A stretch of DNA of 64,000 nucleotides from GCA-002793235 sp965267355 (GCA_965267355.1 OZ253956.1:558001-622000), one strand, 5' to 3'. Shown: positions 35,572-44,123, counted from the first letter of the stretch. Notes: generated by a model from the sequence alone, not told the origin. Made by a program: numbers and translations.

Positions 35572-36693
35572 ATGAGCAAAAGAGATTACTACGAAATATT
35601 AGGGGTAGATAAAGGTGCTTCCGAAGCTGAAATTAAAAAAGCTTACCGAAAATTAGCTATTAAATATCACCCTGATAAAAATCCAGACGATGCGGCAGCT
35701 GAAGAGAAATTTAAAGAAGCTGCCGAAGCTTATGAAGTACTAAGTAACCCGGAAAAGAAACAGCGTTATGATCAGTTTGGTCATGCTGGTATGGGTGGAG
35801 CTGCTGGAGGTGGATTTGGTGGCGGTGGAATGAATATGGACGATATCTTCTCTCAATTTGGAGATATTTTTGGTGGTGCTTTTGGAGGAGCCTTTGGTGG
35901 TGGAGGTAGTAGGGGACGAAGAGTAAGAAAAGGTTCTAATCTTCGTGTAAAAGTAAAAATGACATTGGAAGATATTGCCAATGGTGTTGAAAAAAAGATA
36001 AAAGTTACCAAATTAGTTAATGCTGAAGGAGTAACTACAAAAACCTGTCACCAGTGTAATGGCACAGGACAAGTAACTCGAATAGCCAATACTATTCTCG
36101 GACAAATGCAAACATCCTCACCGTGTGGCACTTGTGGTGGTGACGGACAATTAATTGACCAAAAACCAGAAGGTGCTAATGCTGATGGGTTAATCAAAAA
36201 AGAAGAAGTTATTACTATTGACATCCCTGCAGGTGTTGAAGATGGTATGCAGCTTTCAGTTACAGGAAAAGGTAATGCTGGTCCAAAAGGTGGAATAGCA
36301 GGTGATTTAATTGTTTTAATTGAAGAACTAAATCATGAAACTATTAAGAGAGATGGTGTTAATTTGTTGTACGATTTATATTTAAACTTTGCAGATGCTG
36401 CTTTAGGTACTGAAGTTGAAATTCAAACCATAACGGGTAAAGTAAAAATTAAAATAGAATCTGGAACACAGAGTGGCAAGGTATTAAGGTTAAAAGGTAA
36501 AGGGTTACCTAATATTCAAGGCTATGGAGGCAAAGGAGATTTCTTAATTTATGTAAATGTTTGGACCCCTCAAAAGTTAAGTAAAGAAGAAAAAGCTACT
36601 CTAGAAAAATTAAAAGGTTCAGAAAACTTTAAACCTAACCCAACTAGTAAAGACAAAGGCTTTTTTGATAGAATGAAAGACTATTTTAGATAA
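35572..36693 (+). CDS. dnaJ: Chaperone DnaJ with a reduced zinc-binding domain
   Basis: A 373-residue type I DnaJ. The J domain (residues 1-70) has HPD at 33-35. A Gly/Phe-rich linker covers about 75-115, and the C-terminal substrate-binding domains are complete. The Cys-rich region is unusual: only two CxxCxGxG motifs remain (CHQCNGTG at 159-166 and CGTCGGDG at 185-192) where the canonical protein has four. One zinc site, not two, is therefore expected. The reading frame is intact, so this is not damage. I recall similar two-motif DnaJ proteins in some flavobacteria, which would make it a lineage trait. Confidence 0.94.
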   Translation: MSKRDYYEILGVDKGASEAEIKKAYRKLAIKYHPDKNPDDAAAEEKFKEAAEAYEVLSNPEKKQRYDQFGHAGMGGAAGGGFGGGGMNMDDIFSQFGDIFGGAFGGAFGGGGSRGRRVRKGSNLRVKVKMTLEDIANGVEKKIKVTKLVNAEGVTTKTCHQCNGTGQVTRIANTILGQMQTSSPCGTCGGDGQLIDQKPEGANADGLIKKEEVITIDIPAGVEDGMQLSVTGKGNAGPKGGIAGDLIVLIEELNHETIKRDGVNLLYDLYLNFADAALGTEVEIQTITGKVKIKIESGTQSGKVLRLKGKGLPNIQGYGGKGDFLIYVNVWTPQKLSKEEKATLEKLKGSENFKPNPTSKDKGFFDRMKDYFR

Positions 36694-36720
36694 TATTGAT
36701 TCTATACAAATAAATATTTA

Positions 36721-36747
36721 AAGCGAGATTAATTCTCGCTTTTTTTA
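36721..36747 (+). terminator. Rho-independent terminator after dnaJ
   Basis: An 8-bp stem (36721-36728 with 36734-36741), a 5-base loop and a run of T residues to 36747. It lies 28 bases after the dnaJ stop. Confidence 0.85.
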
Positions 36748-36752
36748 TTTAC

Positions 36753-36760
36753 TACCTTTA
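36753..36760 (+). promoter_or_regulatory. Possible -7 box of ubiD (near-leaderless)
   Basis: TACCTTTA differs from TAnnTTTG only at the last base and ends four bases before the GTG start at 36765. This is the same spacing as at uvrD and the DUF4286 gene. It directly follows the dnaJ terminator. Confidence 0.3.
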
Positions 36761-36764
36761 AACC

Positions 36765-38561
36765 GTGATTTACAAAAGCACCATAGATTTGGTAAATGAT
36801 CTAGAAAAAAATGGTCATTTAGTTCGTATCAAAGAAGAGGTTGACCCACACCTGGAAATGGCATCCATCCAGCTTAGAGTTTTTGAGCAAGGTGGTAAAG
36901 CAGTGCTTTTTGAAAACATAAAAGGATGTGAATTTCAAGCTGTATCCAACTTGTTTGGATCATCAGAAAGAAGTCGTTTTATTTTTAGAGATACTTTTAA
37001 GAAAGTTCAGCAACTAATCGATTTAAAAAACAACCCAGAAAAAGCAATTAAAGAACCGCTGAAACATCTAAGCTTAGGTTTATTTGCTCGTAATGCATTG
37101 CCTCATAAAAAAAGTGGTTTACCATCTTACATGAAGGAAACAGCGATTGATAAACTTCCTTTAATACAATGTTGGCCAGACGATGGTGGTGCATTTATTA
37201 CTTTACCTCAAGTTTATTCTGAAGACCCAGAAAACCCTGGAATTGATAATTCCAATTTAGGAATGTACCGAGTTCAGTTAACTGGTAATGACTATGAGTT
37301 AAACAAAGAAGTTGGTTTACATTATCAAATACACAGAGGTATTGGAGTACATCAAACTAAAGCCAATAAACTAGGAAAACCCTTAAAGGTTTCCATTTTT
37401 GTTGGTGGTCCTGCAGCTAACACATTAGCAGCAGTTATGCCATTACCTGAAGGTTTATCAGAAATGAAATTTGCTGGTGCTTTAGGAGGTAGAAAATTTA
37501 ATTATACTTATGTAGATGGATATTGTATAGCTACAGATGCTGACTTTGTGATAACAGGAGATATTTATCCCAACGAAACTAAACCCGAAGGACCTTTTGG
37601 TGACCATCTAGGATATTATAGTTTAACTCATGATTTTCCTGTGATGAAAGTTCACAAAGTATATCATAGGAAAAATGCCATATGGCCGTTCACTGTTGTT
37701 GGAAGACCTCCACAAGAAGACACTCTTTTTGGAGAGTTAATTCATGAATTAGCTGGAAGTGCTATACAACATGAAATACCTGGTTTACATGAAGTAAATG
37801 CAGTAGATGCTGCAGGTGTACATCCTCTTTTATTAGCCATTGGAAGTGAGCGGTACACACCTTACCAAGAAATAAAACAACCACAAGAGTTACTGACTAT
37901 CACCAATCATATTTTAGGTAAAGGACAGTTGAGTTTAGCGAAATATTTATTTATTACCAATAAAGAAGATAACCCTGATTTAAGTTGTAAAAACATTAAG
38001 CAATATTTAGCTCATGTTTTAGAACGAGTGGATTGGAGTAGAGATTTACATTTCCACACTAAAACTACCATTGATACTCTAGACTATAGCGGAACAGGTA
38101 TCAATCAAGGTTCAAAAGTAGTGATTGCTGCTATTGGCGATAAAAAAAGGTCACTATGTGACTCCTGTTTATTAGATAACGCCATACTTGTTCAACCTGG
38201 CATTATAGCATTAAACTTTCAAGCATTTACCAATTATGAAAATGCTAAACAGGAAATAACTTCTTTTACTTCAACACTCGACACTCAACACTTAAATGGA
38301 ATAATGCTAATTATTCTATGTGATGATGCCAGCTTTTTGGAGCAAAACCTCAACAACTTTTTATGGGTAACATTTACCAGAAGCAACCCAGCAAAAGATA
38401 TTTATGGTGTAGATAGTTTTACCGAAGATAAGCACTGGGGGTGTAATGGCCCTTTAATTATTGACGCACGAACTAAACCACATCATGCACCAGCATTAAT
38501 AAAAGATGAAAAGGTGGAAAAAAGAGTTGATGAAATATTGAAACATGTTTCAATAAGCTAA
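36765..38561 (+). CDS. UbiD-family decarboxylase
   Basis: A 598-residue UbiD-type decarboxylase, a prenylated-FMN enzyme that removes carboxyl groups from aromatic or conjugated acids. In Bacteroidota it is usually placed in menaquinone synthesis. Conserved segments include LHYQIHRGIGVHQ, IFVGGPAANTLAA, PEGPFGDHLGYYS and GRPPQEDTLFGELI. The start is GTG at 36765, as no ATG lies near the conserved N-terminus IYKSTIDLVNDLE. The C-terminal about 120 residues are longer than in E. coli UbiD. No UbiX partner is in view. Confidence 0.88.
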   Translation: MIYKSTIDLVNDLEKNGHLVRIKEEVDPHLEMASIQLRVFEQGGKAVLFENIKGCEFQAVSNLFGSSERSRFIFRDTFKKVQQLIDLKNNPEKAIKEPLKHLSLGLFARNALPHKKSGLPSYMKETAIDKLPLIQCWPDDGGAFITLPQVYSEDPENPGIDNSNLGMYRVQLTGNDYELNKEVGLHYQIHRGIGVHQTKANKLGKPLKVSIFVGGPAANTLAAVMPLPEGLSEMKFAGALGGRKFNYTYVDGYCIATDADFVITGDIYPNETKPEGPFGDHLGYYSLTHDFPVMKVHKVYHRKNAIWPFTVVGRPPQEDTLFGELIHELAGSAIQHEIPGLHEVNAVDAAGVHPLLLAIGSERYTPYQEIKQPQELLTITNHILGKGQLSLAKYLFITNKEDNPDLSCKNIKQYLAHVLERVDWSRDLHFHTKTTIDTLDYSGTGINQGSKVVIAAIGDKKRSLCDSCLLDNAILVQPGIIALNFQAFTNYENAKQEITSFTSTLDTQHLNGIMLIILCDDASFLEQNLNNFLWVTFTRSNPAKDIYGVDSFTEDKHWGCNGPLIIDARTKPHHAPALIKDEKVEKRVDEILKHVSIS

Positions 38562-38713
38562 GCCCAATTTAGCGGACAAGATTTGCAACAAGATTTACCT
38601 TTCTTTTCGAATTTCTTACAACAGTTGTTCTTCTTCTTTTTCTTCTTCTTTTTTAGTTCTACGACTATAGAAGAATTTGCTGCAGGTAATATGTGCGTTG
38701 AAATCTGTTTCAT
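38558..38713 (-). CDS. Tiny Lys/Cys-rich protein (51 aa), unknown function
   Basis: A short open frame from ATG 38713 to a TAG at 38560-38558, which overlaps the last codons of ubiD. The product has a plain N-terminal part (residues 1-20), a run of eight Lys, and then a Cys-rich tail with CC, CC and CxxC-like spacing (NNCC..., SCCKSCPLNW). The pattern suggests metal or nucleic-acid binding, but no family is assigned with confidence. The composition is distinct from the neighbouring coding frames. It lies downstream of the haemoglobin gene on the same strand, past a hairpin. Confidence 0.5.
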   Translation of the reverse strand: MKQISTHILPAANSSIVVELKKKKKKKKNNCCKKFEKKGKSCCKSCPLNWA

Positions 38714-38751
38714 TTTGTGAAACAAATCTATTATTTAGATTTATTCTAAAC

Positions 38752-38771
38752 AATACCACATTTGTGGTATT
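38752..38771 (-). terminator. Hairpin after the truncated haemoglobin gene
   Basis: A perfect 9-bp inverted repeat (38752-38760 with 38763-38771) right after the haemoglobin stop. The T-run after it on the minus strand is poor (TTGTTTAG), so it may be a weak terminator or an mRNA 3'-end stabiliser. Confidence 0.45.
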
Positions 38772-38776
38772 TTAAA

Positions 38777-39151
38777 TTAAGAATAATGACCTAGTTTAGC
38801 CTGAATAGTCATTCCCACTTGACTGGCACGAAGCTTCATTTTTTCAGCAATTTCACCACTAAAATGCTCAGCAATGGTTTCCGCAAGTAATTCCTGCCAA
38901 CGCTTAAAATGATCGGGTGTTAAGGTTTCTTTATCACTTAAATCTTTGTGTATTTGCACTACATTATTCTTATATCCCCCAGTATGGAAAAGTGTGTTGT
39001 TCCAAAAATCGGCTAATAAGGGTAAATGATGTGACAGATCTAACTCTGCCACTTCAGTAAAAATATAACCTATCTGTTCGTCCTTCATCATTTTGGAATA
39101 AAATGCTTCCATCAAGAACAACAAATCATCTCTATTTTCTATATCTCTCAT
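38777..39151 (-). CDS. Group III truncated haemoglobin
   Basis: A 124-residue haem protein with the short 2-on-2 globin fold. The pattern fits group III: the N-terminal LLFLMEAFYSKMMKDEQIGYIF, the FWNNTLFHTGGYKNN segment and the proximal His in TPDHFKRWQEL. Such proteins bind O2 or NO and are thought to act in redox sensing or detoxification. It is the last of three closely spaced minus-strand genes (20 bases after the DUF1801 gene). Confidence 0.88.
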   Translation of the reverse strand: MRDIENRDDLLFLMEAFYSKMMKDEQIGYIFTEVAELDLSHHLPLLADFWNNTLFHTGGYKNNVVQIHKDLSDKETLTPDHFKRWQELLAETIAEHFSGEIAEKMKLRASQVGMTIQAKLGHYS

Positions 39152-39171
39152 TAATTTGTCTTTAGAAAATA

Positions 39172-39588
39172 TTAATGTGGAATGTTAGGGTTGTCATATC
39201 CCTCTTTAATCATTTCCTTTAAAACATCCATATTAACATCTGCTAATTTATTAATATATAAACATCCTTTTCCTGTTTTATGTTTCCCTAATTTCTCTAA
39301 CATTTTTTCATGCATAGAAACATCACAACCACTTATATACATAGAAATTTTTGCTTTGCGTGGAGAAAATCCAACTTTAAACCAATCTCCCTCTCTACCA
39401 CTTGCATATTTATAACGAAGATCACCAAAACCAATAATAGAAGTTCCCCACATTCGCGGCTCTTCTTTCGTAATATCTTTCATCATTTCTAAAATTTCAA
39501 AAGCATCTTTACGCTTTCCTTCATGATCTACCGAATTGATAAAATCTTCAACGCTTGCTGCGGTTTTTTGTGTTTTGTTTTCTGCCAT
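39172..39588 (-). CDS. DUF1801 family protein
   Basis: A 138-residue soluble protein with the DUF1801 (YdhG-like) pattern: SVEDFINSVDHEGKRKDAFEIL at the start, MWGTSIIGFGDLRYKY, GDWFKVGFSPRKAKISMYI and a KTGKGCLYINKL segment. No enzymatic activity is established for the family. It lies four bases downstream of the ClbS/DfsB-like gene and 20 upstream of the haemoglobin gene, so the three are likely co-expressed. Confidence 0.85.
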   Translation of the reverse strand: MAENKTQKTAASVEDFINSVDHEGKRKDAFEILEMMKDITKEEPRMWGTSIIGFGDLRYKYASGREGDWFKVGFSPRKAKISMYISGCDVSMHEKMLEKLGKHKTGKGCLYINKLADVNMDVLKEMIKEGYDNPNIPH

Positions 39589-39592
39589 AGCT

Positions 39593-40090
39593 TTATTTTT
39601 TTGCTTTTTTAATCAGTTTGTATGCCCAATCGTAATGACTTGAAGTTGCAGAGACTAAATAAGACCCTAAAGAAGTAGAACCTGTCCATTTGTACCTTTT
39701 CTTTTCAAATAACTCATCATTACTATGCTTAATAATTATCTTTTGTAAATCTTTAAACGATTTATCCAATTGCTCCCTAACTTCTTTTAAATCCGAACTT
39801 CTATATTTTTCCCAAATTAAGCGATTTAAATCAGGAGTAGTTTTCCAAGTATATCCTTTCGCAGGCATTTCAGGTTTTTGGCCTTTCATACCTACTTTAT
39901 ACCAATCCATCATCATTAAATGCCAATGATGAAGATGAGCCAAAACATCTCGAATATTTCTATTCATAGTTCCTTTTGGAAATTCCTTATGTTGTTCCTC
40001 AAAAGAAAATGAATCAACAAATTCATTGAGTAATTGATAGTTCTTATTACCCAACTGTATTAATTCATCTTTGGTTTTAGGACGTGGCAT
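39593..40090 (-). CDS. ClbS/DfsB-like four-helix protein (DUF1706)
   Basis: A 165-residue helical protein of the DinB-like ClbS/DfsB group. Typical stretches are KTKDELIQLGNKNYQLL, the central DVLAHLHHWHLMMMDWY with several His, the MPAKGYTWKTTPDLN loop and TSSHYDWAYKLIKKAKK at the end. ClbS protects E. coli from colibactin by hydrolysing its cyclopropane, and other members have unrelated or unknown roles. It is the first gene of the three-gene operon with DUF1801 and the haemoglobin. Confidence 0.85.
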   Translation of the reverse strand: MPRPKTKDELIQLGNKNYQLLNEFVDSFSFEEQHKEFPKGTMNRNIRDVLAHLHHWHLMMMDWYKVGMKGQKPEMPAKGYTWKTTPDLNRLIWEKYRSSDLKEVREQLDKSFKDLQKIIIKHSNDELFEKKRYKWTGSTSLGSYLVSATSSHYDWAYKLIKKAKK

Positions 40091-40133
40091 ATAACGACAA
40101 CTTATATTACCAAATTTACAAAATAAGCTCCAA

Positions 40134-40160
40134 TAAAAAACTCCCCAAGTGGGGAGTTTT
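40134..40160 (-). terminator. Terminator of the TonB-dependent receptor gene
   Basis: A 10-bp stem (40137-40146 with 40151-40160, ctcccc/ggggag core), loop AAGT, followed on the minus strand by a T run. The flanks are A-rich on one side and T-rich on the other, so it could also work in the plus direction. Confidence 0.85.
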
Positions 40161-40187
40161 AAGTTTAACTAAAAAGTATTTGGTTAT

Positions 40188-42626
40188 TTAGAATTTAGCA
40201 GTAATTCCAATTAAAAAATTGGTCCCTGCTTGAGGGTAGTAAAAGTTTTCTGTAATCTTTTCTCCAAAAATATAGCTATAAGTATATCCATTACTACTAT
40301 ATAAATTATTAAGGATATTATTAACTAATACATTTAAAGTAACATCCTTCATTCTTTTTGGGAAAACAGTATAAGACAGTCTAGCATCCATTGTATAATA
40401 ATCGCTAATCTTCTTTAAAGCACTCGATGTGTTATCTAAATATTGCTCTCCAACATATTTTCCTTGTACCATTAAGTTCAATGATTTAACTGGAGTATAT
40501 TCTATACTAGCTGCCGAAATAATACTTGGTGAAAAAGCGATATCTGTATTTGAATATGTATTCTCAATTATTTCAAACCCATTGGTATAATCATAAACCA
40601 CTTCTGTAAATTCAGCTATTTGATTTTGAGATAAGGTAGTATTCAAATTAATCGCCACTCTTTTACTTAAAAGAATTTTAGCCATCAATTCAACACCTGC
40701 TCTATGACTCTTGTCTACATTGGTTCTTATAGAAGAACCTACGTCATTTAATTCTCCAGTTAGGACTAACTGGTTAGTGTAATCCATGTAATAAAAATTA
40801 CTTTGAAGCAATAATTTTCTTCTTTTATAGTCTAAACCAAACTCATAATCTAACAATGATTCATGCTTAGGTTGTCTGTTCGCTGCATTATCAATAAAAT
40901 CATTTCTGACAGGTTCTCTATTTCCAACACTAACAGATGCATAAGTTCTAAGTTTAGGGTTCAACTTAACCGTAATTCCGACTTTAGGATTAAAAAATGT
41001 AAAGTTGGTATCTATACTTAAATACCTTAAATCATTATCAATCCCCGCAGTTGAATAATCTACCATTCTTACTTGTAAATCTACAAATGAGGCAACTTTT
41101 TCACTAAAATTATATTCTACTTTTAAGTAGTTATTTAAATCTGTTTTTAACCCATTGTTGTCATAATATCGATCTCTAATCTCTGATCCGTTTGCATATT
41201 CTGCCCAAATGATTTCTCCAAAATGGTCTCCATCGTATTTATTATAACCTCCACCTAGTGTGATATTAATTCTGGTTATATTATATTTTAGACTGTATAC
41301 CATTCCATAGAAATGATTATCCAGCCATCTTCTTCGGATTAAATCGGTTGATGTTATGGTATCAGTTCCTATTACTAAATTGGACATTCCATAACTAGCA
41401 AAGTCATCTTGTTTTCTGAATTGCTCAAAATAACCTCTTCCATAAGTATAATGGAAAGAAACATTACCAGATAATTTTTCATTGAATTGATTCGTAATGT
41501 GTAATTGATAATGGTCTTGTCCATAATTATCGATTTCATTATCATATTCATAATAGTTATAAGTTCTACCTGAGTTTAACAGATTATGGGTCTGAGCTGA
41601 ATCCAATCCATTATTCAGCGCATGGTTTTCCATTACCATTTGGTTTCCTGTAACTCTCCCTTCAGGTGTTCCCCACCATGATTGATAGGTTTTTTCTCTA
41701 CCCGAAAAGTGTATTGCCTTAACCATTGTTTTTTCGCCATAATAACCACCTGAAACATAGTAACTTTTTAAATCTGAAGTTGCTCTATCAATATATCCAT
41801 CTGAAGCTATATATGAAGCACGTCCATCAAAAGCCCATTTTCCATTCAACAAACCTGTTCCCATTTTGGCAGTATATTTTTGTGTGTTAAATGAACCATA
41901 AGAGGTTGATAACTCTCCATAAGCCTTTTCGTTTAAGGTAGTAGTTTGCATATTTACAGAACCTCCAAAAGCTCCTGATCCATTAGTAGATGAACCCACA
42001 CCTCTTTGAATTTGTATGTTTTCTGTAGATGAAGCAAGGTCAGGCATATTCACCCAAAATACTCCTTGTGATTCTGCATCATTAACGGGAATTCCATTTA
42101 TCGTCACATTAATTCTAGTTGCATCAGAACCTCTTAAACGAAACCCTGTATAACCAACACCTGCACCTGCATCACTAGTAGAAACGATTGAAACTGAGTT
42201 TTGCAACAAAAAAGGAATGTCTTGCCCCAAGTTATTTTTTTCAAATTCTTTACTTGAAATATTAGTATGGGCAATCGGTGAATTTTCAGCAACACGCGTA
42301 CCTTCAACTATTAATTCACTCAACTCTTGATTGGATGTTTTTAAATCAAAATTCAGCTCAACATCTTTATTTAATTCTATTTCTTGTTGCTGAGTTTGAT
42401 AACCAATAAAACTAACCTCAACTGTGTAGTTTCCTTCTTTTAAATTAGATAACCTATAACTTCCATTATTATCAGAGGTTACTCCTTTAAAAGTGTTAGC
42501 AATTCTAATGGTTGCTCCTGGAATGGGATTAGAAACTGAATCTTTAACAACTCCAGAAATTGAAAATTGTGCATAGCAACTGACTGATAAAGCAACTGCT
42601 ACCGCCAAAACAAATAATTTTTTCAT
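40188..42626 (-). CDS. TonB-dependent outer-membrane receptor, predicted thiamine importer
   Basis: An 812-residue TonB-dependent receptor. It has a signal peptide (1-19), a carboxypeptidase-regulatory-like beta domain (about 21-105), and a plug domain with GFRLRGSDATRINVTINGIPVNDAESQ. The rest forms a 22-strand-type barrel ending in an aromatic residue. The substrate is inferred to be thiamine or a precursor because a TPP riboswitch with its own promoter controls the gene, and a PnuT-like transporter operon with a second TPP riboswitch lies just upstream. It matches the Omr-type receptors predicted for Bacteroidota by comparative genomics. Confidence 0.9.
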   Translation of the reverse strand: MKKLFVLAVAVALSVSCYAQFSISGVVKDSVSNPIPGATIRIANTFKGVTSDNNGSYRLSNLKEGNYTVEVSFIGYQTQQQEIELNKDVELNFDLKTSNQELSELIVEGTRVAENSPIAHTNISSKEFEKNNLGQDIPFLLQNSVSIVSTSDAGAGVGYTGFRLRGSDATRINVTINGIPVNDAESQGVFWVNMPDLASSTENIQIQRGVGSSTNGSGAFGGSVNMQTTTLNEKAYGELSTSYGSFNTQKYTAKMGTGLLNGKWAFDGRASYIASDGYIDRATSDLKSYYVSGGYYGEKTMVKAIHFSGREKTYQSWWGTPEGRVTGNQMVMENHALNNGLDSAQTHNLLNSGRTYNYYEYDNEIDNYGQDHYQLHITNQFNEKLSGNVSFHYTYGRGYFEQFRKQDDFASYGMSNLVIGTDTITSTDLIRRRWLDNHFYGMVYSLKYNITRINITLGGGYNKYDGDHFGEIIWAEYANGSEIRDRYYDNNGLKTDLNNYLKVEYNFSEKVASFVDLQVRMVDYSTAGIDNDLRYLSIDTNFTFFNPKVGITVKLNPKLRTYASVSVGNREPVRNDFIDNAANRQPKHESLLDYEFGLDYKRRKLLLQSNFYYMDYTNQLVLTGELNDVGSSIRTNVDKSHRAGVELMAKILLSKRVAINLNTTLSQNQIAEFTEVVYDYTNGFEIIENTYSNTDIAFSPSIISAASIEYTPVKSLNLMVQGKYVGEQYLDNTSSALKKISDYYTMDARLSYTVFPKRMKDVTLNVLVNNILNNLYSSNGYTYSYIFGEKITENFYYPQAGTNFLIGITAKF

Positions 42627-42640
42627 TATTTTAAAATTTG

Positions 42641-42667
42641 ACGAACGATGTGGGGTAACACATTCGT
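42641..42667 (-). promoter_or_regulatory. Hairpin between TPP riboswitch and receptor start, possible expression platform
   Basis: On the minus strand ACGAA (42667-42663) pairs with TTCGT (42645-42641), and TGTG pairs with CACA inside, leaving a small bulge. It sits between the aptamer and the ATG at 42626. It could act as a terminator or block translation when TPP is bound. The T tract after it is weak, so the mode of control is not decided. Confidence 0.35.
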
Positions 42668-42687
42668 ATTGTTAATACTTAATTTAT

Positions 42688-42784
42688 TTACCTACGCCAG
42701 CATTACCTGGATCAGGTTTATTCTTTTAATTGCTTAAAAGAAATGGGTATAATCTCAGCCTGTAAAGTAAGGCACCCCATGAGA
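42688..42784 (-). promoter_or_regulatory. TPP riboswitch (THI box) of the receptor gene
   Basis: The minus strand contains the conserved THI elements in order: GGGGTGCC, GGCTGAGAT-TATACCC, then ACCTGATCCAGGTAATGCTGGCG and a closing AGGTA. The CUGAGA pyrimidine-sensing and the GCUGG pyrophosphate-sensing helices are intact. The P3 arm is enlarged by an AT-rich stem (CTTTTAAGCAATTAAAAG). It lies upstream of the receptor gene alone, separate from the second THI box at 44182. Confidence 0.95.
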
Positions 42785-42789
42785 TGGCA

Positions 42790-42797
42790 CAAAAGTA
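42790..42797 (-). promoter_or_regulatory. -7 promoter box ahead of the receptor riboswitch
   Basis: TACTTTTG on the minus strand fits TAnnTTTG, and transcription would begin at about the first base of the riboswitch. It overlaps the gap right after the kinase stop codon (42802), so the receptor has its own riboswitched promoter in addition to any readthrough. No clear -33 TTG is seen. Confidence 0.55.
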
Positions 42798-42801
42798 TAA
42801 C

Positions 42802-43311
42802 TTATAAAATACTATCTAGTATTTCTTTACATTTTTTTATTCGTGTTCGTAAATCACCAGAAATAATATGATAGATTAAACCATTATCTTTTAATAGTCT
42901 TACATACTCATTAAATAGTCTTTTTCTATCTTCAAAGTTTGAGTGTTCTCTTAATGGATCTTCTTCCCAACCCTCTATAACATCACACAGCAAATAAATT
43001 TTATTTTTTGTCTCAAATAAATGATGGTTAATCCAATCTAATTCCCTATTATATTTTTCCTTAATCCAAACATAGAAAACGGTTAAATCAGTATCACAAA
43101 TAGCAATTCTTTTAGCAACTTTTTGTTCTTGATTAAGCTGTTCTTTTGCCATTATTAGAACATCTTCAAAAGAATATTCAGTTTTTAAATTTTCTAAATA
43201 TTCTCGAGCATATTCTTTTACCAAAGGCAATGAGTACTCTTCACTCAAAAACTCTGACAAAGTAGTTTTTCCTGATGATTCAGGTCCGGTTATAACAATT
43301 CGATTAATCAA
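42802..43311 (-). CDS. NadR-like P-loop kinase, predicted thiamine kinase
   Basis: A 169-residue ATPase resembling the nicotinamide riboside kinase domain of NadR. It has the Walker A GPESSGKTTL at residues 8-17, VKEYAREYL and CDTDLTVFYVW with the acidic metal site, and a short Arg-containing lid. It overlaps the PnuT-like gene by eight bases and is under TPP riboswitch control. The likely substrate is therefore thiamine, trapped by phosphorylation after import, rather than nicotinamide riboside. The substrate is inferred from context only. Confidence 0.8.
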   Translation of the reverse strand: MINRIVITGPESSGKTTLSEFLSEEYSLPLVKEYAREYLENLKTEYSFEDVLIMAKEQLNQEQKVAKRIAICDTDLTVFYVWIKEKYNRELDWINHHLFETKNKIYLLCDVIEGWEEDPLREHSNFEDRKRLFNEYVRLLKDNGLIYHIISGDLRTRIKKCKEILDSIL

Positions 43312-43894
43312 CTTTTACCACTTTAAGTTTTTTCCATTGTATAAACCCATAGACAACAATTATGGTGTAAGCCAACATTAACAGGGCATATATTTCTAAT
43401 TCTCTGGTATAATATAAATAAACCGACACTCCATCTATTGCTATCCAATAAAGCCAATTCTCTATCCATTTTTTAGCCATCATATAAGTTGCTAAAAAGC
43501 TAAAAATGGTAGTAAACGAATCTATTAATGGTTTTTGAGCTTCTTTAAAAAAGAGCGTTAAAGTATAATATAAAGCAAAAGAAAGAACGACACCAATAAC
43601 TATAATTAGAAAATTTCTTTTTAGGGTATGCTGATAAACTTCAGTGATTACCTCTTGCTTTTTCCACATTATCCATCCATAAATACCCGCAAAAACATAA
43701 AAAACTGAAAGCAAGGCTTCAGCGTATAATTTAGCATAAACTGCAAATAAATAGATACTTAATAGCGAACCTATAATTCCAAAAATCCAACAGGAAATTT
43801 TATTTTTTGCCATTAATACAGTGTAAATCACACCAAAAATAACGGCAACTATTTCAAGTAACAAAGCAATATTTTCAGATACCCAAGTCACCAT
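43304..43894 (-). CDS. PnuC-family vitamin transporter, predicted thiamine transporter PnuT
   Basis: A 196-residue inner-membrane protein with about seven hydrophobic helices. The PnuC-family stretches are WIFGIIGSLLSIYLF and the MMAKKWIENWLYWIAID segment that supplies ligand-binding aromatics. PnuC proteins import vitamins by facilitated diffusion coupled to phosphorylation. The version regulated by TPP riboswitches in Bacteroidota is called PnuT. It overlaps the thiamine-binding gene by 20 bases and the kinase by eight, forming one operon. Confidence 0.87.
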   Translation of the reverse strand: MVTWVSENIALLLEIVAVIFGVIYTVLMAKNKISCWIFGIIGSLLSIYLFAVYAKLYAEALLSVFYVFAGIYGWIMWKKQEVITEVYQHTLKRNFLIIVIGVVLSFALYYTLTLFFKEAQKPLIDSFTTIFSFLATYMMAKKWIENWLYWIAIDGVSVYLYYTRELEIYALLMLAYTIIVVYGFIQWKKLKVVKVD

Positions 43895-44123
43895 TTAAGA
43901 CCTTCATTACAAAAATTGCCTTTCCATATTTTTCAAAGGAACTTTTTATTTCTTTTTGAAGTACTCTCATCACATAATCATATTCACCAGCAACATGTGT
44001 GCTTGTTGCATTGGTTTTTACCTGAAGATTATCGTTATTCTTTAACCTTTCTATAAAATCCAAAATAGGTGGTTCGTAATCAGCGTTTAATGGGTATTTA
44101 CTGATTTCTATAGTTGTTTTCAT
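43875..44123 (-). CDS. Small thiamine-binding (MTH1187/YkoF-like) protein
   Basis: An 82-residue ferredoxin-like protein of the YkoF/MTH1187 type, with ISKYPLNADYEPPILDFIERL and the NATSTHVAGEYDYVM segment. YkoF of Bacillus binds thiamine or its pyrimidine half. The gene is the first after the TPP riboswitch at 44182 and overlaps the transporter gene, so a role in capturing thiamine in the cytoplasm is likely. The family match is moderate. Confidence 0.75.
   Translation of the reverse strand: MKTTIEISKYPLNADYEPPILDFIERLKNNDNLQVKTNATSTHVAGEYDYVMRVLQKEIKSSFEKYGKAIFVMKVLNGDLGI

Noticed and set aside
36019..36171. DnaJ as a damaged pseudogene because two zinc motifs are missing
   Set aside because: The frame is continuous, J domain and C-terminal domains are complete, and the remaining motifs are the pair that would form one zinc site.
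42802..43311. Annotation as nicotinamide riboside kinase NadR
   Set aside because: Only the kinase-like P-loop domain is present. The gene is in a TPP-riboswitch operon, so thiamine is the more likely substrate.
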